Assembly (NCBI GenBank): GCA_050117315.1
Contig: JASFMY010000007.1
Span: 38,566 to 102,565 of the forward strand
DNA: 64,000 nt
Direction of reading: 5' to 3'
From: JANQIV01 sp050117315
GTDB lineage: Bacteria > Bacteroidota > Ignavibacteria > Ignavibacteriales > Melioribacteraceae
This document shows positions 27,497 through 35,969 of this stretch, one piece after another. The notes beneath the pieces are model-generated. The model saw nothing but the letters and a program-made list of their open reading frames with translations, made no database searches and had not been told where the DNA came from. Positions within the stretch are counted from its first letter, which is position 1. Every line of letters starts with the position of its first letter. A program made the position numbers and the translations under genes.

Positions 27497-27964
27497 TTAT
27501 AAGTATTTACCGTAAACAATTAAGTTATCCCCAACGGAATAAAAATCTTTAATTTCAGATAGAACCCTGTAATCACACTTTTCGTAAAATTTTCTCGTAT
27601 TCAAATAACTTTTTTTTGACGAAGTTTCGGCAAGAATTAATCTGCCGTTATTTTTTGTTACAAACTCTTCGCCATGACTTAATAGTTTTTTCCCGATGCC
27701 TTTGTTATAATAATTTTTTTTGACTACTATCCAGTATAAATCGTAAACTCCGTTTGTTAAACTTCTTTGACCGATACAGTAAAAGCCGGTAACATTTCCA
27801 TTTCCCAAATAAACAAACGATTTATAGTAACCTTCATTATCCTTCGAAACCGATTCTTCGATTAATTCGTATGCAACTTCTTTTTCTTCTTCTGTAAAAT
27901 TGAAAGTATCTGCAACTATTTCTTTAGCCTGTTGCATATGTTTCGGCTTCATATTCGTAATCAT
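27497..27964 (-). CDS. GNAT family N-acetyltransferase
   Basis: The 155-residue protein shows the GNAT order. Strand 4 (YDLYWIVVKKNYYNKGIGKK) includes the acetyl-CoA loop motif Q/RxxGxG/A as NKGIGKKLL, followed by LILAETSSKKSYLNTRKFYE, which matches motif B. It overlaps the upstream ATP-grasp gene by 41 bases and precedes the aminomutase by 17 bases. It is far shorter than AblB (about 270 residues), the beta-lysine acetyltransferase of the acetyl-beta-lysine osmolyte pathway, so it is not a simple AblB. An internal ATG (MKPKHMQQ, 27952) is a possible start. The substrate is unknown. Confidence 0.85.
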   Translation of the reverse strand: MITNMKPKHMQQAKEIVADTFNFTEEEKEVAYELIEESVSKDNEGYYKSFVYLGNGNVTGFYCIGQRSLTNGVYDLYWIVVKKNYYNKGIGKKLLSHGEEFVTKNNGRLILAETSSKKSYLNTRKFYEKCDYRVLSEIKDFYSVGDNLIVYGKYL

Positions 27965-28997
27965 AAATATTCCTCTCTAAAGCAAATTCGGCAATTTTTT
28001 TTAAGAGCATACCGTATTCCAATCCTCCTGCTTTAGCTGACCGGGCAAAACCAGAATCAACAGAGATATCGGGATTTGGATTAACTTCAATAACGTAAGG
28101 AACATTTCTGCTGTTTATTCTGATGTCTACTCTTGCATAATCCCTGCAATTCATTGCTTCGAAGGCTTTCATTGCAGTTGCTTTTATTCTTTCACTCAGC
28201 CTATCATCTATAACTGCAGGACAAGTAGGATTTGTGTGTTTATAGTAAATACTTTCAGGAGACCATTTAGCTTCGTAAGTAACTATTTTGGGTAACCTAC
28301 TGGGTAGCCCTTTAAAACTGATCTCGGACAACGGTAGTACTTCTTCGCTCAAAATTGATACGTTAAACTCTCTACCTTTAATATACTCCTCAATAATAAG
28401 GTCTTGATTGTAGTTTCTTCCCAAATACTTAATGCGATTTTTTAATTCTTCAAAATTTTTGCAAACAGAAAATTCTGAAATCCCAATACTTGCATCTTCT
28501 TTTATTAATTTTATGATTACAGGAAAATTTAAAGTAAATGAATCTTCTCTAAATTTTTGTTTCTGGTGGTATTTTATAAAATTAGGTGTTTTTATTCCAT
28601 GTGATGTAAGTATTTCTTTTGTTTTAACTTTGTTTAGACAGTTACCCAAGCATAAACTTGAGTTCCCGGTGTAACTAATTCCAATTAAGTCAAACATTCC
28701 GGCGGAATAACTTTCAAAAGTTGTATTGCCTTCAATCGATTCAACAAAGTTAAATATTACGCCAGGTGAGATTTTTTTTATCTCTTTTATATTTTTAATA
28801 ATATTATTTCCAATAGTGACCACGCTAACGTCATTAAAGAAAAAATTTAACTGTTCTTTTACTTTTTCAATGTTCGTAAAAAACTCTTTCTCAGAAAGGT
28901 CGGTCAACTGGCTTACATCGGAAGTATCTTTGCCAATATAATTATCATAAATACTAACTGGATCATTGACGCATATCATAACACTTATATCTTTCAT
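27924..28997 (-). CDS. ATP-grasp ligase, D-Ala-D-Ala ligase-like (second of pair)
   Basis: The 357-residue protein has the Ddl-type fold. Its N-terminal domain ends in GVIFNFVESIEG and IGISYTGNSS. Its ATP-grasp region has NFPVIIKLIKEDASIGIS and LIIEEYIKGREFNVSIL, and the metal-binding end is DYARVDIRINSRNVPYVIEVNPNPDISVDSG. Real Ddl enzymes end in EVNTLPGMT; here the ligase loop is NPNPDI, so the acceptor is probably not D-Ala. It overlaps both neighbours (4 and 41 bases) and is a tandem paralogue of the gene upstream. Confidence 0.85.
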   Translation of the reverse strand: MKDISVMICVNDPVSIYDNYIGKDTSDVSQLTDLSEKEFFTNIEKVKEQLNFFFNDVSVVTIGNNIIKNIKEIKKISPGVIFNFVESIEGNTTFESYSAGMFDLIGISYTGNSSLCLGNCLNKVKTKEILTSHGIKTPNFIKYHQKQKFREDSFTLNFPVIIKLIKEDASIGISEFSVCKNFEELKNRIKYLGRNYNQDLIIEEYIKGREFNVSILSEEVLPLSEISFKGLPSRLPKIVTYEAKWSPESIYYKHTNPTCPAVIDDRLSERIKATAMKAFEAMNCRDYARVDIRINSRNVPYVIEVNPNPDISVDSGFARSAKAGGLEYGMLLKKIAEFALERNIYDYEYEAETYATG

Positions 28998-30058
28998 ATT
29001 AGGTTGTACCTCTTTGATGCGTGATATAAAACAGAATTTATTAATTCATCATAATTCATACCCGCAACTCTAGCAGCCTTGGGAAAGCATGAGTTGTCTT
29101 TTGGATCCGGCAAAACTCCGGGTAAAGGATTTATCTCTATTATATTCGGGATACCGTTTATATCAAGCCTAATATCTATCCGCGACCAATCTTTGCATCT
29201 GAGAGCTTTATAAGCAGCTAAGGATGTGTTTTTTATTTTATTCTCTAATTCGGAGTCAATATTTGAAGGACATGTATATAAGTCTAATTGATTCTCTTTT
29301 GTATCAAAAATCCATTTGGCTTCAAACGAATAAATAGGGTTAACCTCTTTTGGCAGTGAATTAAAATTTAATTCAATAATCGGTAGTACTTCGGTTTCAT
29401 CTTTGTTGCCGATTAAAGCAACCGTGAATTCTCTACCCGGTAAGTATTCCTCTAATATAAAAGCTTGGTTATATTTTTTCAGCATTAGCTCAGTTTGCTT
29501 TTTAAGCTCTTCAAAGTTATTTATCAACGAAGAGTTAAATATGCCTTTACTTGAACCTTCCCCTATCGGTTTTAATATAAGAGGATAATTCAGACTCACA
29601 TCAGAATCTAAATTATGACCTTCTATGATAATAAAGTTCGGTGTAGGTATTTTATGATATGTTAAAATTTCTTTGGTTCTTGCTTTATCCAAACATGAAG
29701 TTAAGGTTAAAGGATCGGAACCGGTATATGGTATGTTTAGCATATCAAGCATAGCAGGTATTTGAGCTTCTCTGCTAATACCATTGGCATTTTCCGAAAA
29801 ATTAAATACTATATCTAAGTTGTTCTTTCTGAATTTCTCAAATGCATCTGCGTTGGATTCAATCATAGTTACGTTGTGATATTTTTCCAGTGCATTTTTG
29901 ATTGCATAAATAGTTTCTTCGCTGTCCCATTCTGCATAAGTATCATTAAGTGATGAGTTATTCGAAAAGAGAGAAAGGTTTTCGGTAACGAAATTTTCGT
30001 TAGGTCTTAAGTTATAAGTTAAAGCAACGTTGAGTTTTTTATTAATTAGCTTACTTAT
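28994..30058 (-). CDS. ATP-grasp ligase, D-Ala-D-Ala ligase-like (first of pair), non-standard start
   Basis: This is the first gene of the cluster. The C-terminal 290 residues (from ATG 29866) are clear ATP-grasp, with LDIVFNFSENANG, NYPLILKPIGEGSSKGIF, AFILEEYLPGREFTVALIG and IDIRLDINGIPNIIEINPLPG. Starting there would delete the first strand pair. The same frame stays open for about 70 more codons up to a TAA at 30080-30082, and KKLNVALTYNLRP aligns with the paralogue's N terminus. No ATG, GTG or TTG occurs in that stretch. An ATA at 30058-30056 lies 6 bases after GGAGAG (30070-30065), so I use it as the probable start (354 residues). Confidence 0.75.
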   Translation of the reverse strand: MSKLINKKLNVALTYNLRPNENFVTENLSLFSNNSSLNDTYAEWDSEETIYAIKNALEKYHNVTMIESNADAFEKFRKNNLDIVFNFSENANGISREAQIPAMLDMLNIPYTGSDPLTLTSCLDKARTKEILTYHKIPTPNFIIIEGHNLDSDVSLNYPLILKPIGEGSSKGIFNSSLINNFEELKKQTELMLKKYNQAFILEEYLPGREFTVALIGNKDETEVLPIIELNFNSLPKEVNPIYSFEAKWIFDTKENQLDLYTCPSNIDSELENKIKNTSLAAYKALRCKDWSRIDIRLDINGIPNIIEINPLPGVLPDPKDNSCFPKAARVAGMNYDELINSVLYHASKRYNLI

Positions 30059-30203
30059 ATTAAACTCTCCGGAAAAATTTATAACAATATATATAATTAT
30101 ATTTTATATGCAATACATAGATAAAAATATTTTTTATAAAAAAGTTTTTTATAAAAAATATATTACACTAGTAAAAAAGGTGAAGACTTATGAAGCCCTT
30201 TAT

Positions 30204-32381
30204 TTATGGGGTGTTGAGGTATATCAGCTTATGTTTGTATTCTTTTAATACTTTATCTCTAATAATAGAGTTAATTTGTTTGCTTAACAAAGGATCATCT
30301 TTGATGATATTAAAAGCATCTGTTTTTGCATTTAATAAAATTTCATAATCATTAACTAAGTCGGCATGTTTAAATTCAGGAAAGCCGATTTGTTTTGTGC
30401 CGAATATATCTCCGGGTCCTCTTAGTTTTAAATCTATTTCGGATAGTTCAAACCCGCTTGTATGTTCCGCCATTGAATTTAATCTGATAATAGCTTTATT
30501 TTTTTCTATTTCCTGGCTTGATAAGTATTGGAAACTTTCTTTTATGTTTTTTATTGATTTATTATTTGACAGATCGGAGACAAGAATGCAGTATGCCTGT
30601 TTTTTCCCTCTACCTACACGCCCTCTTAACTGGTGCAACTGCGACAGCCCAAATCTATTAGCATCGTTAATTAAAATTATATTTGCATTAGGAATATCTA
30701 TGCCTACTTCAATTACAGTTGTTGATATTAATACATCATATTTTTGATTGGCAAAATCAAGCATTATTTTATCCTTTTCTTCCCATTTCATTTTGCCGTG
30801 TACCATACCTACATTAATGTTTTTAAAGTAACTCTCCTTAAGGTCATTGTAATAAGTTTCAGCCGACTTTAAATTTAGTTTCTCAGAATCCTCAACAAGA
30901 GGATAAATTATAAATGATTGATTTCCTTTTTTGCTTTCGTCAACTATGTACTTGTAAATTTTAGGAAGGCTTTCGTCATTCCTTAAGTAAGTTTTAATAG
31001 GTTTTCTGTTTTTAGGTAACTCATCAATTATGGAAACATCAAGATCTCCGTATACCGTCATTGATAATGTTCTTGGAATAGGAGTAGCTGTTGTAACAAT
31101 AGTATCCGGGGTAATACTTTTATTAATCAGTTTTAACCTTTGAGATACTCCAAACCTGTGCTGCTCATCAATTACAACCAAGCCTAGTTTATTGAATTCT
31201 ATATTATCCTGGATAAGTGCATGTGTCCCGATAATTAAATCAACTTCATTATTTTTTATTGAATCGATAAGTTCTTTTTTCTTTTTACTTTTGCTGCTTC
31301 CAATTAATAAAGAAATTTTTATGTTAAGCCTGGAAAGAAATTTCCCGATAGTTAGAAAATGCTGGTTGGCAAGTATCTCTGTGGGGACCATAAGTGCCGC
31401 TTGATAGCCATTATTTATTGCAACGAGCATAGCAACAAGACAGACAATTGTTTTGCCGCTCCCTACATCTCCCTGTATCAGCCTGTTCATGGGAGACGAA
31501 TCATACATATCTTTCTTCAGATCATCAATTACTTTTAGCTGGGCATTGGTTAATTGAAAAGGAAGAGATGATAGAAATTTTTCTATAAAATTATTATTAA
31601 CATTGAACGCAATCCCATTTTCTATTTTTTTTATTTTATTTCTTCTAAGAGCAATCAACAATTCAAAATAAAATAACTCCTCGTATTTGAACCTATTCTG
31701 TGAGTTCGCAAACACGTCTTTGTTAGAAGGGTAATGCATGTTAAGAACGGAAGTTGATATGTCGGGGTAGTTATATTTATTCAAAAGGTATGCCGGGAGA
31801 GTTTCCGATAATAATTTGTAGTAGGTTGTTACAACGTTGTTAATGATTTTTCTTAGGCTAAAGTCCCCGATATTCTGGTTTTTTAATTCTTTATGTACTC
31901 GATAGAAGGGAATAATTTTCCCTGTGTTAAAGAAATCATCAGATTCTTTATCGCTAAGTCTATCAAAATCCGGGTGGGCTATTTGAATGTGTCCGTATCT
32001 TGTAATTACAGGTTTCCCGGAAAGAGCATAAGTTTGGCCGGCTTTAAATCTGTCCTTAAAAAACCTTATGCCTTGAAACCAAACACATTCAAATCTGCCG
32101 GTTTTATCTTTAAAAGAAACTTTTAACATTTGTTTTTTGCCGTATCTTATATGTTCATTATCAACTACTTCACCGATAATAGTTACTTCGCCGTCATACC
32201 CGTTGCTAACATACTTAACCAGGTTTAATGTGTTTACTATTGTTGAGCGGTCCAAATATTTTGAAGGGAAATAGAATAATAAATCATTAACAACATTGAT
32301 TCCTATTTCGGCAAATGATTCGGCTCTTTTAGGTCCTACGGATTTAATATACTGAACCGGATCATTTAAAGTTTTTGACAT
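30204..32381 (-). CDS. recG: ATP-dependent DNA helicase RecG
   Basis: The 725-residue protein has the N-terminal wedge/OB domain (DPVQYIKSVGPKRAESFAEI near the start) and two helicase domains. The motifs are QGDVGSGKT (Walker A), VVIDEQHRFG (DEQH), TATPIPRT, STTVIEVGIDIPNA and QLRGRVGRG. A TRG-type C terminus with LRGPGDIFGTKQIGFPEF follows. It drives fork reversal and branch migration at stalled forks. The end is slightly later than usual, with a basic tail. The stop is 145 bases upstream of the ATP-grasp cluster, which therefore probably has its own promoter. Confidence 0.96.
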   Translation of the reverse strand: MSKTLNDPVQYIKSVGPKRAESFAEIGINVVNDLLFYFPSKYLDRSTIVNTLNLVKYVSNGYDGEVTIIGEVVDNEHIRYGKKQMLKVSFKDKTGRFECVWFQGIRFFKDRFKAGQTYALSGKPVITRYGHIQIAHPDFDRLSDKESDDFFNTGKIIPFYRVHKELKNQNIGDFSLRKIINNVVTTYYKLLSETLPAYLLNKYNYPDISTSVLNMHYPSNKDVFANSQNRFKYEELFYFELLIALRRNKIKKIENGIAFNVNNNFIEKFLSSLPFQLTNAQLKVIDDLKKDMYDSSPMNRLIQGDVGSGKTIVCLVAMLVAINNGYQAALMVPTEILANQHFLTIGKFLSRLNIKISLLIGSSKSKKKKELIDSIKNNEVDLIIGTHALIQDNIEFNKLGLVVIDEQHRFGVSQRLKLINKSITPDTIVTTATPIPRTLSMTVYGDLDVSIIDELPKNRKPIKTYLRNDESLPKIYKYIVDESKKGNQSFIIYPLVEDSEKLNLKSAETYYNDLKESYFKNINVGMVHGKMKWEEKDKIMLDFANQKYDVLISTTVIEVGIDIPNANIILINDANRFGLSQLHQLRGRVGRGKKQAYCILVSDLSNNKSIKNIKESFQYLSSQEIEKNKAIIRLNSMAEHTSGFELSEIDLKLRGPGDIFGTKQIGFPEFKHADLVNDYEILLNAKTDAFNIIKDDPLLSKQINSIIRDKVLKEYKHKLIYLNTP

Positions 32382-32442
32382 AACAAATAAAGATTTTGAT
32401 TGGGTATAAATATAATTAAATAAGGGAAGAATTTAAAAAATG

Positions 32443-33441
32443 TTAATGCTCGGATTTCATTTCCCTGGACATTAGATCGAAAGTAGCTTTTATGGGGTCT
32501 TTATCATTATATAAAATATTATAAGTGGCATTTATTATCGGGGTATCAACGTGATTCTTTGCCGCCAATTGATGTGCCGATTCACAAGTTTCAACACCTT
32601 CGGCAACCATTTCCATACTCTTTAATACTTCTTTTAGTTTCTTTCCTTTACCTATTTGTTCTCCAACATACCTATTCCTGCTGTGTTTGCTCATGCATGT
32701 AACAATTAAATCACCCATGCCGGAAAGCCCGGCAAACGTTTCAGGCAACGCGCCCATTATGGTGCCGATACGTGAGATTTCCGCTATGCCTCTTGTCATA
32801 ATTGCAGCCTTGGTATTATCTCCAAATTTAGCTCCGTCAATAATGCCTGCGCCTATAGCAATTATATTTTTTAATGCTCCGCCTAATTCAACTCCAAGAA
32901 TATCGGTAGAGGAATAAACTCTAAAATAGGAAGTCATGAACGCAGCTTGAATGATCTTGGCTGTTTCAAGATTTTTAGAAGCAGCAACAACTGCAGTCGG
33001 AATTTTTTTTGCAACTTCTTCGGCGTGCGAAGGTCCCGATAGAACGCCTATTGCAGAATTGTCTATTCTTATTAACTCGTCTTCAATTATCTGCGATACC
33101 GTAAGAAGTGTGTCTTTCTCAATACCTTTAGCAACGCTTACTATTGTTGTATCGCTTAAGTCAAATTTTTTTATTTGTTTTAACACGCCTCTAATGTATT
33201 GAGACGGTACAGCAAGCACCAGCATGTGTTTGTTTTTACATATCTCATCTATGTTGGAAGTAATTTTTATTTCTTCAGGGATTTTTATGTTCGGTAGATA
33301 AACTTTATTGATACGTGTCCTATTCAAAGTTCTTGCATAGTGTCTTTTGTATTCCCATAAAGTTATTTCATGGCCGTTACTGTGAAGTATTATAGCTAGT
33401 GCTGTTCCCCAGCCGCCGGCTCCAAGAATTGATATCTTCAT
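32443..33441 (-). CDS. gpsA: Glycerol-3-phosphate dehydrogenase, NAD(P)-dependent
   Basis: The 332-residue protein has the Rossmann nucleotide motif ILGAGGWGTALAI near the N terminus and LAVPSQYIRGVL. Further marks are VSVAKGIEKDTL, GVLSGPSHAEEVAKK, LGGALKNIIAIGAGI with the catalytic Lys, and a C-terminal helical domain with GLSGMGDLIVTC. It makes sn-glycerol-3-phosphate from dihydroxyacetone phosphate for phospholipid synthesis. plsY, the next enzyme in that route, is 8 bases upstream in the same operon. Confidence 0.96.
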   Translation of the reverse strand: MKISILGAGGWGTALAIILHSNGHEITLWEYKRHYARTLNRTRINKVYLPNIKIPEEIKITSNIDEICKNKHMLVLAVPSQYIRGVLKQIKKFDLSDTTIVSVAKGIEKDTLLTVSQIIEDELIRIDNSAIGVLSGPSHAEEVAKKIPTAVVAASKNLETAKIIQAAFMTSYFRVYSSTDILGVELGGALKNIIAIGAGIIDGAKFGDNTKAAIMTRGIAEISRIGTIMGALPETFAGLSGMGDLIVTCMSKHSRNRYVGEQIGKGKKLKEVLKSMEMVAEGVETCESAHQLAAKNHVDTPIINATYNILYNDKDPIKATFDLMSREMKSEH

Positions 33442-33449
33442 TTAGGATT

Positions 33450-34112
33450 TTACTTTTTCTTAAAAAAATTAATTCGGTTTTCTTTGCCGTTAATTAATCT
33501 AAGTAAATTGGAACGGTGGGTATAAATTACAATCAAAGCAATTAAAACACAAAACGGAAGGATTGTATGATATCCTTGAATTTGAGCACCGAAAATATTT
33601 TCTCTTACAACAATAATAAGCGGAACAGAGATTGCTGCCAAAATTGACCCAAGAGATATATATCTGGAAATTGAAACAACAACAATAAAAACAGCAATTG
33701 CCAAAAGCATATCTACTGTAATAAGAGTAATTAAAAATCCCAGGGCAGTAGCAATACCTTTCCCGCCTTTAAAATCAGCAAAGATAGTCCAGATATGTCC
33801 TAAAACAGCAGCTAAACCCGCTATAATTTGAACGAGCGTAAAATCGTCAAACGGTGTTGCATTTGGAAACGGGAAACTGCCGAGGTACAACCTGGCTATG
33901 AGTATTACGGCAAAAGCACCTTTAAAAGCATCAAGCAGTATAACAACTACGCCGTACTTCCAGCCCAGTACTCTCATTACATTTGTACCGCCTGCATTAC
34001 CGCTGCCGTAGTTTCTTATATCTATATTCTTTACCCACCTTGACATCAAAATGCTGGTAGGTATTGAGCCTACAAGATAAGATAATATTACTATTACAAT
34101 TAAATTAAGCAT
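33450..34112 (-). CDS. plsY: Acyl-phosphate:glycerol-3-phosphate acyltransferase
   Basis: The polytopic protein has about 220 residues and the PlsY motifs: LSYLVGSIPTSILMSR (first helix), NYGSGNAGGTNVMRVLGWKYG and ILGHIWTIFADFKGGKGIATALG-type blocks. It acylates glycerol-3-phosphate with acyl-phosphate to start phospholipid synthesis, alongside gpsA. I choose ATG 34112 (MLNLIVIVIL); a TTG four codons upstream is also open. The C-terminal tail is basic. Confidence 0.93.
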   Translation of the reverse strand: MLNLIVIVILSYLVGSIPTSILMSRWVKNIDIRNYGSGNAGGTNVMRVLGWKYGVVVILLDAFKGAFAVILIARLYLGSFPFPNATPFDDFTLVQIIAGLAAVLGHIWTIFADFKGGKGIATALGFLITLITVDMLLAIAVFIVVVSISRYISLGSILAAISVPLIIVVRENIFGAQIQGYHTILPFCVLIALIVIYTHRSNLLRLINGKENRINFFKKK

Positions 34113-34179
34113 ACTCTCACTCAAAAGTTCACAAAGTTATGTATTTTTAATATAATATACAATGTCATTGCCTATAAAG

Positions 34180-34860
34180 TTACTTTTGTGTTAAAGATTT
34201 AAATAGGTTAAAATCATCCAGAGTTGTTATTTTGAAGTTGGTCGCTTCACCTCTAACAAATTTTACTTTGTATCCTGCTCTATTCACAAGCATTGATTCA
34301 TCAGTACCTATGAACTTTTCGTTAATAGCTTTTTTCATAGAGTGATTTATTATATGGTATTTAAATACTTGAGGTGTTTGGGCATACCAGATATTCTTTC
34401 TATCAACATAATTTTCCACAAAATCATTTCCTTTTAACAAAGTATCTTTTGCATTTATAGCAACGACGATACTATCGAAAATTTTTGCGGAATTTATAGA
34501 ATCGATTAAAATTTTTTTTGAAAGAAGAGGGCGGGCTGCATCATGAACTGCAATTAAATCGTTGTCTTCAATATTATTAATAGAAAAGAGAGCATTGGCA
34601 ACAGATTCTTGCCTTGTTGCTCCTCCTTCTATTAATTTTGTTAATTTATTTATTTTATATTTTACCTTGAGCTCATTTATCAAGTTGAAGTAATTTTTCC
34701 TTGCCGCAATTATTATTTCATCAACTAAGTTACAGTTCTGAAATATTTCAAGCGTATGAACAATAATTTCTTTGTCGTTAACTTGTAAATACTGTTTCGG
34801 CATATTGCCGCCGAATCTTTTACTTTCTCCGCCTGAGGGTATAATTGCATAAGTTTTCAT
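34180..34860 (-). CDS. ispD: 2-C-methyl-D-erythritol 4-phosphate cytidylyltransferase
   Basis: The 226-residue protein starts TYAIIPSGGESKRFGGNMPK, the nucleotidyltransferase loop with the conserved Gly-Gly, Arg and Lys that hold CTP. LIAVHDAARPLLSKKIL and the C-terminal GTDESMLVNRAGYKVKFVRG confirm IspD. It makes CDP-ME in the MEP route to isoprenoids, including the undecaprenyl carrier used by the polysaccharide genes. Only the position 17 Ser (PSGGES) differs from the usual Ala-Ala-Gly-Gly start. It is 3 bases from queA in the same operon. Confidence 0.93.
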   Translation of the reverse strand: MKTYAIIPSGGESKRFGGNMPKQYLQVNDKEIIVHTLEIFQNCNLVDEIIIAARKNYFNLINELKVKYKINKLTKLIEGGATRQESVANALFSINNIEDNDLIAVHDAARPLLSKKILIDSINSAKIFDSIVVAINAKDTLLKGNDFVENYVDRKNIWYAQTPQVFKYHIINHSMKKAINEKFIGTDESMLVNRAGYKVKFVRGEATNFKITTLDDFNLFKSLTQK

Positions 34861-34863
34861 TTT

Positions 34864-35901
34864 TTATTTAATCAGCATTGCATCGCCGTAGCTTAAAAAT
34901 CTGTAACCTTCTTTCATTGCTTTTTTATAACTCTTCATTAAAAAGTCATAATCTGCAAAAGCAGCCGCAAGCATTAGAAGAGTAGATTCAGGCTGATGAA
35001 AATTTGTAATTAATCTTTTCGTTATTTTAAAATCATACGGCGGAAATATAAATTTATCTGTCCAGCCGAAATTTGTTTTAACAAAACCTTCAGCGGTAAC
35101 GCTGCTTTCCAAAGCTCTTGTTGTACTTGTACCGACTGATATTACATTTTTCTTGCTTTTTAAGGCTTTGTTTATAATCTCGGCAGATTCCTGAGTTATT
35201 TCAAAATATTCGGAATCCATTTTGTGTTTTGTTAAGTCTTCAACTTCAACAGCTCTAAACGTACCTAAACCGATATGCAACAAAACATTTGCAAATTTTA
35301 CACCTTTCTTTTTAAATTTTTTTACCAGTTCGGGTGTAAAGTGTAATCCGGCTGTAGGGGCTGCAACTGAGCCGTCATATTGAGCAAATATTGTTTGATA
35401 ATTTTCTTTATCTTCAGCAACCGTATCTCTTTTTATATAAGGCGGAAGAGGGGTTTGTCCAATACTCTCAATTGCTTTAAATATATCTCCGGCATCTTCA
35501 TTAAACCTAACTGTTCTACCTCTTGAAGTTGTATTGTCAATAACTTCGCACCATAACTTGTCGTTGAAATAAATTCTATTTCCAATTCTAACTTTTCTTG
35601 CGGGATCAACTATTACGTCCCAGATGTTCTCTTCCTTGTTCAACTCTCTTAGAACAAATACTTCAATTTTGGCATTTGTTCTTTCTTTCTGACCATACAA
35701 CCTTGCCTGCATTACTTTAGTTTCGTTTACAACTATAACGTCGCCTTTTGAAACGTAATCCGTTAAGTCGGAAAAAGTTTTATGCTCAAGTGATTGTTTT
35801 TCTCTATCAAGTACAATCATTTTTGCGCTGTCTCTCGGACTTGCCGGGAATTTAGCAATAGCAGTTTTAGGTAGTTTGTACTTAAAATCGGATAATTTCA
35901 T
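34864..35901 (-). CDS. queA: tRNA preQ1 ribosyltransferase-isomerase QueA
   Basis: The 345-residue protein has the QueA order. The N-terminal part reads MKLSDFKYKLPKTAIAKFPA with VIVVNETKVMQARLYG. The core includes TPLPPYIKR, YQTIFAQYDGSVAAPTAGLHF, FANVLLHIGLGTF, VEVEDLTKHKMDSEYFEI, ISVGTSTTRALES and LITNFHQPESTLLML. It transfers the ribosyl part of SAM to preQ1 in tRNA, giving epoxyqueuosine. A terminator lies between it and ppdK upstream. Confidence 0.97.
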   Translation of the reverse strand: MKLSDFKYKLPKTAIAKFPASPRDSAKMIVLDREKQSLEHKTFSDLTDYVSKGDVIVVNETKVMQARLYGQKERTNAKIEVFVLRELNKEENIWDVIVDPARKVRIGNRIYFNDKLWCEVIDNTTSRGRTVRFNEDAGDIFKAIESIGQTPLPPYIKRDTVAEDKENYQTIFAQYDGSVAAPTAGLHFTPELVKKFKKKGVKFANVLLHIGLGTFRAVEVEDLTKHKMDSEYFEITQESAEIINKALKSKKNVISVGTSTTRALESSVTAEGFVKTNFGWTDKFIFPPYDFKITKRLITNFHQPESTLLMLAAAFADYDFLMKSYKKAMKEGYRFLSYGDAMLIK

Positions 35902-35937
35902 TTCTTACCTCTCTCATCTATTACAACCAGTTAAAAG

Positions 35938-35965
35938 AATGCAGCGGAAATTAATCCGCTGCATT
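35938..35965 (-). terminator. Rho-independent terminator after ppdK
   Basis: AATGCAGCGGA and TCCGCTGCATT form an 11-bp perfect stem with a six-base loop, positioned just after the ppdK stop. On the minus strand it is followed by CTTTTAA, a short T run. Confidence 0.8.
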
Positions 35966-35969
35966 TATA

